64,000 bases of DNA from a candidate division KSB1 bacterium (GTDB lineage Bacteria; Zhuqueibacterota; Zhuqueibacteria; Thermofontimicrobiales; Thermofontimicrobiaceae): contig JAPDPQ010000013.1 in assembly GCA_034506395.1 (NCBI GenBank), positions 62,001-126,000 on the forward strand. Reading direction: 5' to 3'. Below are positions 55,314 through 61,626 of the stretch, piece by piece. The translations under genes and the position numbers were made by a program. Each line of letters starts with the position of its first letter. The stretch's first letter is position 1. Below the pieces are notes generated by a model that had not been told where the DNA came from, ran no database searches, and was given only the letters and a program-made list of their open reading frames with translations.

Positions 55314-56852
55314 ATGAAGATCTTACAATCCGTAGCTATGGCCCTGTTGATCATGGGCACCACCATCCCAATGGCAGGGCAACAAGTCCGACAATACAAT
55401 TGGATCGCTCCGCCACCGAAAGTCCAACTGGACATGGAGGCCTTGGATAGTATCAAGGGGCTGGGACGGCTGTTCCTACCCGCAATGACCCATCCCGATT
55501 TTGAACCGGTCTATACCGTCTCGAAGGATGACTCGACGATTGCGGAGCAAAAGATGGGGCGCAGTGTCTGGTTGCGACCCGGAAGGTATACTGTCACCTT
55601 GGGCTCTGGAAGCCTAAATCAGTTAATCAAAAAAATGATTGACATCGAGGCAGAGGAGACCCGAATTATCGAACCGGATTGGAGTGGCCTCACGATTCGA
55701 ATCATCGATGAGACGCGTGAGTGGCTCAAGGAACCCTATGAATTGTATCGGTTGCCGGAGGGCGAGTCCTTTGGCATCGGCTATGGCGCCGATGAGCAAT
55801 TGGGCGAAAAGCTGGTCACCTGGATTTTGAAACCGGGCCTCTATAAAATTGTCAAATTGGGCTCGCACGTCAATACCTATGTCAATTTTGCGACGGTGCG
55901 GCTTTTGCCCGGGGAGCTCACGCAATATACCATTGTATTGGACAGCGACACGAAAAATTTTCTGGGCGCTGGAATTTTAGAGTTGGGAGTGGGAAGCCAT
56001 AAGATCAAGAATTGGTCGCTGTTCAGCGCTCTTTACGGGAGCTTCACGCTGAATCGCGCTAATGATGTCACCTCAAAAGAAAAACGAACCTCTATGGCGT
56101 TTGTCGCGCAGTTTGATTATCATATCAAATATAATACGCCACGACATTACTTCTTGGCCCAGGGACTTGTGGAAGAGGGCTGGAACATGCAGCGCCAGCA
56201 AAGTAGCTTTCGCAGTTACTTGGATAATGTCAGGCTCAAAAACATCTATGTGTTCTATTTCGTCAGTTGGCTGGGATGTTATGGCCGATTGTTCCTAGAG
56301 ACTGATCTCTTTCGAACCACAATTTACTATGACGAGCCCAAGACCATCCGCCTTTATGATGAACAAGGCAAGCTGGAGCAGACCCAATCGAATGTAAAGA
56401 AATTTGTTGCCTCCCCCAACTTTTCGCCACTCATCCTAAAAGAGGGTTTTGGTATCAATTTGCGAATGATGAAATCGCTGCGCGCCAATTTTAATGTCCG
56501 CGCTGGCATGGGCTATCGACAGAACGTCAACTGGAAACTCTATGTGGAAGACGAGCAAGACCCGACCCAATTTTATCGCAAGGCCTCTTCCTATCTGCAG
56601 GGACCTGAGGCGGCGTTTATCGGCAACGTGCGTTTATTTCGAAATATGATGATCACCTCGGAGCTTGACGTGCTATTCCCTTCTGGGACAAATAAGAATC
56701 TCGTTTACGATTGGGAAAACAATTTCAATTTGCGGTTGTCAAAGAACATTTCGGTTGATTACACAGTGCGGCTCAAGCGAGATCAATCGATTGTGCCTTA
56801 TCTTCAAACCGAGCAAATTTTACTGCTGCGATATTCATATATTTTGCTTTAG
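55314..56852 (+). CDS. Exported outer-membrane-like protein within the mla operon, unknown function
   Basis: A signal peptide (MKILQSVAMALLIMGTTIPMAGQ) with the cut near residue 22 supports ATG 55314 rather than the upstream frame start at 55248. Residues about 60-210 form two PEGA-like beta-sandwich units (WLRPGRYTVTLGSG; WILKPGLYKIVKLGS). Residues about 215-512 alternate hydrophobic and polar residues like a beta-barrel and end in the aromatic RYSYILL. It sits between the auxiliary lipoprotein and the permease, 3 bases before mlaE, so it probably serves the same transporter as an outer-membrane component. No known domain name was recognised. Confidence 0.75.
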   Translation: MKILQSVAMALLIMGTTIPMAGQQVRQYNWIAPPPKVQLDMEALDSIKGLGRLFLPAMTHPDFEPVYTVSKDDSTIAEQKMGRSVWLRPGRYTVTLGSGSLNQLIKKMIDIEAEETRIIEPDWSGLTIRIIDETREWLKEPYELYRLPEGESFGIGYGADEQLGEKLVTWILKPGLYKIVKLGSHVNTYVNFATVRLLPGELTQYTIVLDSDTKNFLGAGILELGVGSHKIKNWSLFSALYGSFTLNRANDVTSKEKRTSMAFVAQFDYHIKYNTPRHYFLAQGLVEEGWNMQRQQSSFRSYLDNVRLKNIYVFYFVSWLGCYGRLFLETDLFRTTIYYDEPKTIRLYDEQGKLEQTQSNVKKFVASPNFSPLILKEGFGINLRMMKSLRANFNVRAGMGYRQNVNWKLYVEDEQDPTQFYRKASSYLQGPEAAFIGNVRLFRNMMITSELDVLFPSGTNKNLVYDWENNFNLRLSKNISVDYTVRLKRDQSIVPYLQTEQILLLRYSYILL

Positions 56853-56855
56853 AGT

Positions 56856-57950
56856 ATGGCATCCATCATAATGCAGGACGATACGATTTTTATTTCAGGT
56901 GAACTGACGCTGGGAGCGATTCGGCCGGTTTGGGAGCAGTTATCGCGCCTGCTTTCCTCGGCTCGGGGCCGGCCTCTCACCATTGACTGCGCTGGCATTA
57001 CGGATATCGATAGCGCTGGTGTGGCTTTATTGGATGAAATTTCCCTGCGCTATGGCAGTAGCGCAAAGCCGATCCACTTCGTCCAGATTCCCGACTCAGT
57101 GCGCCAGGCCTGGGAGACCTTTTCCACTGCAGGTCTTTCGGCCGAACCGCCTATCTCCCGTGCCGGATTTTTCGAGTCGCTGGGCGATGCGATGATCCGA
57201 TTCAAAAACAATTTCATGATGCTGCTCTACCTTATCGCTGATATTTTTTACTGGAGCGCGGTAGGACTGGTTCAGCGCAAGGGGCAACGTCGCGGATCGT
57301 TCGTCCAGCAAAGCGTGGTCATTGGCGTCAATGCGTTGCTCATCGTGGGCCTGATCTCGTTTCTCATCGGACTGGTGCTGGCGCTCCAATCCGCTGCCCA
57401 GTTGCGCCAGTTCGGGGCCAACATTTTTGTGGCCGATCTGATCGGCATCGCGATGCTGAGAGAGATGGGGCCGATCATGACCGCCATCGTGGTCGCCGGG
57501 CGGAGCGGCTCTGCCATTGCCTCCGAGATCGCCACCATGGTGGTCACTGAGGAGATCGATGCCCTGAAAACCATGTCGCTCAACCCGATCCGGTATGTGG
57601 TCGTCCCCAAATTCCATGGTATCACGCTCACCATGCCCCTGCTCACGATTCTCTCAGATTTGATCGGCATTTTGGGCGGCTTCGTGATCGGGATCACCTA
57701 TCTGCAATTGAGCGCCACTGCATTTTTCAATGAATTAGTGACCGTTCTATTCATGAAGGACCTGATGACTGGCTTGGTAAAAAGCATCGTTTTTGCCTGG
57801 ATCATTATCATCGTGGCATGCTACTCTGGTTTAAGGGTCACTGGTGGTTCTGAGGGCGTTGGCAAGGCCACCACGGCTTCGGTTGTGGCCTCGATTTTCT
57901 TCGTCATTATGGCCGACTCGATCTTGGGACTGATCTTTTATTTTGAATGA
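56856..57950 (+). CDS. mlaE: STAS-MlaE fusion: permease with built-in MlaB-like domain
   Basis: Residues 1 to about 95 are a STAS domain (LTIDCAGITDIDSAGVALLDEISLRYG), the fold of MlaB. Residues about 105-364 are the MlaE permease (LIVGLISFLIGLVLALQSAAQLRQFGANIFVADLIGIAMLREMGPIMTAIVVAGRSGSAIASEIATMVVTEEIDAL) with its coupling helix. In E. coli MlaB and MlaE are separate. The fusion places the regulatory subunit in cis. It is followed by mlaF and preceded by the outer-membrane-like gene (3-bp gap). Confidence 0.95.
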   Translation: MASIIMQDDTIFISGELTLGAIRPVWEQLSRLLSSARGRPLTIDCAGITDIDSAGVALLDEISLRYGSSAKPIHFVQIPDSVRQAWETFSTAGLSAEPPISRAGFFESLGDAMIRFKNNFMMLLYLIADIFYWSAVGLVQRKGQRRGSFVQQSVVIGVNALLIVGLISFLIGLVLALQSAAQLRQFGANIFVADLIGIAMLREMGPIMTAIVVAGRSGSAIASEIATMVVTEEIDALKTMSLNPIRYVVVPKFHGITLTMPLLTILSDLIGILGGFVIGITYLQLSATAFFNELVTVLFMKDLMTGLVKSIVFAWIIIIVACYSGLRVTGGSEGVGKATTASVVASIFFVIMADSILGLIFYFE

Positions 57951-58016
57951 CGAGAATCAATTCTCGGATTGCCAGTTGCTCACTCTCATCGAAACGCAGT
58001 ATGGAATCAGAACAAT

Positions 58017-58745
58017 ATGTCAGCAATGATTGAAATCAGAAATTTAATTGCCCAATATAACGATGAAGTCATCTTGGATGATATTTCGATTGACATCTTT
58101 TCCAATGAAATCACCGTCATTTTGGGCCGAAGTGGTTGCGGCAAAACCACGCTGCTGAAGAATATCATCCGATTGTATGAACCTACCGCTGGCGCAGTGA
58201 AAATCATGGGCCAGGATATTACCCGAATGGATGAGACTGAATTCAACACCGTGCTGCGCCAAATTGGGGTATTATTTCAAAATGGAGCGCTCTTGAACTC
58301 GTTGACCGTCGCAGAAAATGTTGCGATCCCGTTAGAACAACATACCAACCTTCCGGCAGTGCTGATCCGTCGTCTGGTTCGCGAAAAGCTTCATCTGGTG
58401 GAGCTGGATCATGCCCTGAACTTGCTACCCTCCCAACTGTCCGGAGGCATGCGGAAGCGAGCAGCGCTGGCCCGCGCCATCGCGCTGGACCCCGCGATTC
58501 TCTTCGCCGATGAACCCACTGCCGGGCTCGATCCGGTCACCGCTGCCGCTCTGGACAAGCTGCTGCTGAAGCTGCGCGATATCTTGGGCATGACATTGGT
58601 GATCGTCACCCATGAATTGGAGAGCATCCATCGGATCGCGGATCGGGTCGTGTTTATGGAACACGGAAGGGTTTTGTTCCAGGGCAAGCTGCAGGCCGCC
58701 AAACGTTCCCCCATCACCGCGATCCAGCGGTTCTTTAATCCATAA
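58017..58745 (+). CDS. mlaF: MlaF-type ABC ATPase
   Basis: ATPase that powers the Mla lipid transporter. Walker A GRSGCGKTT (about residue 40), Q-loop VLFQNGALLNSLTVAEN, signature LSGGMRKRAALARAI, Walker B ILFADEPTAGLDPV and the H-loop VTHELESI are all present. ATG 58017 is preferred over TTG 57969; the further ATG at 58026 is also possible. It is the last gene of the operon (67 bp after mlaE); no terminator was recognised after it. Confidence 0.93.
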   Translation: MSAMIEIRNLIAQYNDEVILDDISIDIFSNEITVILGRSGCGKTTLLKNIIRLYEPTAGAVKIMGQDITRMDETEFNTVLRQIGVLFQNGALLNSLTVAENVAIPLEQHTNLPAVLIRRLVREKLHLVELDHALNLLPSQLSGGMRKRAALARAIALDPAILFADEPTAGLDPVTAAALDKLLLKLRDILGMTLVIVTHELESIHRIADRVVFMEHGRVLFQGKLQAAKRSPITAIQRFFNP

Positions 58746-58978
58746 TGGGAAGTTCAATCAACCGAAATCCTCGCTATGCAATCCCTCTCCAATCATCCCA
58801 TATTCCCCGACTCATGATTGCCTCTGATCCTCCTGTGGCAATCGATTGCTTTTGAATCTGGCCAAATAACTGCTCTTCTCCTTTTATTCGCATCAATTGA
58901 TTTTCCCGAGCGTTTTTGGATCCCCATCCGCGTCGCGCTCATTCATGAAAAAAAATCTTTACCCAATGAATTTTTTGC

Positions 58979-59007
58979 TTGACTTTTTTCGGATAAAATT
59001 GTATATT
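58979..59007 (+). promoter_or_regulatory. Predicted promoter of lexA
   Basis: TTGACT (58979-58984), 17-bp spacer, TATATT (59002-59007). The transcript would start about 59013, inside the operator palindrome. Confidence 0.8.
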
Positions 59008-59019
59008 TGTACTGTACAA
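59007..59019 (+). promoter_or_regulatory. Candidate LexA operator (TTGTAC-T-GTACAA)
   Basis: Perfect 6+1+6 palindrome covering the transcription start of lexA, where a repressor would block initiation. A second set of GTTAAC-type motifs (59022-59027 and 59037-59042) and AGTTAAGT at 59051-59058 lie downstream. Known LexA boxes of other phyla differ, so binding is an inference from position and symmetry. Confidence 0.6.
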
Positions 59020-59072
59020 AAGTTAACCTAATATTTGTTAACTTATAAAAAGTTAAGTAAAAGGTTGGAGCT

Positions 59073-59711
59073 ATGAAGAAGTTGACCAAGAAACAGCACT
59101 GGGTGCTTCAGGCGATCACCCGCAAAATCAATCGGAATGGGGTGCCGCCCACGCTGGAGGAGTTGCGGGAGGATTTGGGGATGAGTTCTAAAAATGCAGT
59201 GCTCAGCCATTTGGAGGCATTGGTGAAAAAGGGCTACATTGAACGATCGAGCAAGGCGCGGAGCATCCGTGTCCTGAAACGCGTCGGCCCGGAGGGAGGC
59301 ATGACCCGTCAATCGGAATCGGGCCACGAGATCGGGCTTCCTTTGATCGGTATCGTTACCGCAGGAACGCCAGTGTTAGCTGAGGAGAACATTGAACGAT
59401 TCATTTACGTGCCCAATTATCTGGTTCAGAGCAAGCAGCCCTGTTTTGCGCTCCGCGTTCGCGGGGATAGTATGATCAACGCCGGGATTCATGATGGCGA
59501 TCTGGTTATTGTCCAATCCACCCAATCGGCCAACAACGGCGATATCGTGGTAGCCCTGATCGGCAATGAGGTGACGGTGAAGCGTTTGGTGGTCAAGGAA
59601 AACCAGCGCTATCTGAAAGCGGAAAATCCAAACTACTCCGATATTCACCCAGACCAGCCCTGGTCGCTTCAGGGTAAAGTGCTGGCATTAATTCGGGAAC
59701 GGGTTCACTAA
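59073..59711 (+). CDS. lexA: LexA repressor
   Basis: SOS repressor that cuts itself when RecA is activated. The N-terminal winged helix (about 1-65; PPTLEELREDLGMSSKNAVLSHLEALVKKGYIERSS) is followed by the self-cleavage site A97-G98 (VTAGTP), the catalytic Ser133 (GDSM) and Lys170 (VTVKR). At 212 residues it has usual length. GGAG precedes the ATG. It heads a lexA-imuB-dnaE2 cassette on one strand. The palindrome on its own promoter suggests autoregulation. Confidence 0.96.
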   Translation: MKKLTKKQHWVLQAITRKINRNGVPPTLEELREDLGMSSKNAVLSHLEALVKKGYIERSSKARSIRVLKRVGPEGGMTRQSESGHEIGLPLIGIVTAGTPVLAEENIERFIYVPNYLVQSKQPCFALRVRGDSMINAGIHDGDLVIVQSTQSANNGDIVVALIGNEVTVKRLVVKENQRYLKAENPNYSDIHPDQPWSLQGKVLALIRERVH

Positions 59712-60077
59712 TACTGGTGGATTGAGCAGGGCGCAGGCGGGAGGCGAATGAGCCTCTGCGCCCAGCGCATCACGCGCCACCTAACAATGAGGGCCAACGA
59801 AGTTTCCTCGTTCAATGCATCCATTGTTTCGCCAGTGGGCAGGTGCAAGAGGGGCCGTGTCAGGATCATTCATCTCCAGCCGGGCAGGTTTGGCTGGCAG
59901 CCAGATGGTTGGCAATCCTGATCCTGGAGCGAGGGAACTTTCATGGATTGGTTTTTCAGAATAGTAGACTTTATCGAATCCTGGTTGCATATCATGATTC
60001 CCATCACGCCTGAGACAAGCGGGAATAGTCGTGAGATTGGGCGCTTCTGGGATAAACATCTGATGGAGCGAGAAGCA
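59712..60077. other. Gene-free 366 bp with GC-rich hairpins
   Basis: GGGCGCAG (59729-59736) pairs with CTGCGCCC (59756-59763), without a U-tract. Further on, TCAGGAT (59860-59866) pairs with ATCCTGA (59915-59921), enclosing CCAGCC (59876-59881) and GGCTGG (59892-59897). The first start codons of the imuB frame lie at 59943 and 60063, but the best ribosome site belongs to 60078. No copy of the lexA palindrome is present. Confidence 0.5.
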
Positions 60078-61232
60078 ATGGAGCGTCACATCATTTATCT
60101 GGAGGTGGATTCGTTCCCCATCACAGTGGAGCGGATTCTTGAGCCGAAATTGCGCCAGCGGCCGGTGGTGGTCGCCAATCCGGCTTTGGCCCGAGCTGTG
60201 GTGCAAGTGAGCTCGCCCGAGGCGCAACAGGCTGGCATCCATCGCGGGATGCTGGTGCACCAGGCCCGGCGGCTGTGTCGTGATTTGGTGGTGATCCCAC
60301 CCAATGAGCCGTTGTACAGCCGGGCCATGCAAGCCATTATCAAGCTGATGGGCCAGTTCTCGCCGGTGATCGAGCCGGTGCACTACGGTCGGCTCTATTT
60401 GGATATCAGTGGAACGAGGCGGCTGTTCGGCTTGCCCCGGGATGCCGCCGCTAAAATCCAGCGGGAGGTGCTATCACAATTGCTGTTGCCGACCAGCTTG
60501 GGTATTGCCAGCAATAAACTGGTCAGCAACATGGCGTCTCGGGTGATTCGGCCGATCGGGATTCAGGAGGTGCAACACGGCTCAGAGCCCCATTTCATCA
60601 GTCCCTTGCCGGTGGGCTATTTGCCGGGATTTGCCCCAGCCATCAAGGCGCAACTGTTGGAGTTGAACCTTCGGCTGATCAAACATGTGGCGGAGCTGTC
60701 ACTGCCGCACCTGACCATGGTTTTTGGACGAACTGGATTGAAATTGTACCATGCCTCCCATGGCATCGATCCGACCCCGGTGTTTCCCCCGCAGCAGGTG
60801 CCCAATATTTACGAGCAGACGACCCTCCCAGAAGACAGCAATGACCTGCAGCACCTGCGCGGGACGCTCTATCAACTGATCGAAAAAATCGGGCGGCGCT
60901 TGCGGCAGTCGGGCCAGGCATCACGACAGATGATTCTGGAAATCTATTACTCTGATCATCGGGAGGCGATGGCGCAGAAGCGGCTCCCCCACCCGAGTAA
61001 CCTGGACCAACAACTGTTTTCGGTGGCGGAACAATTGCTCCATACCATTTTGACCCGGCGCATTCGCGTCAGAAGTTTGGCGATCCGCTGCTTCCAGTTG
61101 ATGCCCGCCCCCAGACAATTGTCCCTGTTCGACCAGCCATCGGACGATCAGAGCCAGAACCTCATCCGGACCATCGATCATATCCGGCAAAAATTCGGTC
61201 CAGACTCCCTGAAATTCGCGCGGGCGAATTAG
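60078..61232 (+). CDS. imuB: ImuB-like catalytically inactive Y-family polymerase
   Basis: The fold is that of DNA polymerase IV/V (IIYLEVDSFPITVERILEPKLRQRPVVVAN at the start, HYGRLYLDISGTRRLFG, a little-finger region to about residue 330). The catalytic acids are missing: the first Asp of pol IV (D8) is Glu9, and the SxDE pair (D103/E104) is replaced by GR in VHYGRLYLD. This is the mark of ImuB, which does not polymerise but recruits DnaE2. Near the C-terminus QLSLF (61116-61130) is a beta-clamp-binding motif. ATG 60078 has GGAG nine bases upstream; starts at 59943 and 60063 are less likely. It lies between lexA and dnaE2; no imuA gene is seen. Confidence 0.88.
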   Translation: MERHIIYLEVDSFPITVERILEPKLRQRPVVVANPALARAVVQVSSPEAQQAGIHRGMLVHQARRLCRDLVVIPPNEPLYSRAMQAIIKLMGQFSPVIEPVHYGRLYLDISGTRRLFGLPRDAAAKIQREVLSQLLLPTSLGIASNKLVSNMASRVIRPIGIQEVQHGSEPHFISPLPVGYLPGFAPAIKAQLLELNLRLIKHVAELSLPHLTMVFGRTGLKLYHASHGIDPTPVFPPQQVPNIYEQTTLPEDSNDLQHLRGTLYQLIEKIGRRLRQSGQASRQMILEIYYSDHREAMAQKRLPHPSNLDQQLFSVAEQLLHTILTRRIRVRSLAIRCFQLMPAPRQLSLFDQPSDDQSQNLIRTIDHIRQKFGPDSLKFARAN

Positions 61233-61626
61233 TACATTAAAGGATCGTTGCCGCCGACCATCACCTGGGGACACAGACGCTATTCAGCAAGCAAGTTGAT
61301 ATTGTCACATAGAGTTCTGCAAAGTAACAAAAACGAGTCATTGGGAGGATCCCTCCGCCAGCCGGCCATTCGCGTCAACCGAAGTGGACAATGGCATTCT
61401 GAGCGATCCATCCTCCATCCGGCGGATGGAGAGCGGAGAATGACAATTTTTCCCAATCGAGTCGCGTCGGTTGATGCCAAAGGTCAGTTGACGCAGCCTC
61501 AGAATGACCTCGTTTCGCTAGTCAATCGCCTTGTTGAGATGCGCACGGCCGCTTGGCGGGTCGACAGGACAAATTTTTCTATTTTGCAGGAACCGAATTG
61601 CCTCAATCCAAGGGAGTGATGAAACC
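61233..61626. repeat. Gene-free 394 bp with a dispersed inverted-repeat element
   Basis: TCCATCCG (61414-61421) and CGGATGGA (61423-61430) form an 8-bp stem, flanked by CATTCTGAGCG (about 61394-61404) and GAGCGGAGAATGACA (about 61431-61445), the same end motif as at 3394, 12314 and 23831. Further related fragments (GAGTCATT, CTCAGAATGAC) lie at about 61336 and 61500. No promoter or lexA palindrome was seen before dnaE2. Confidence 0.6.
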
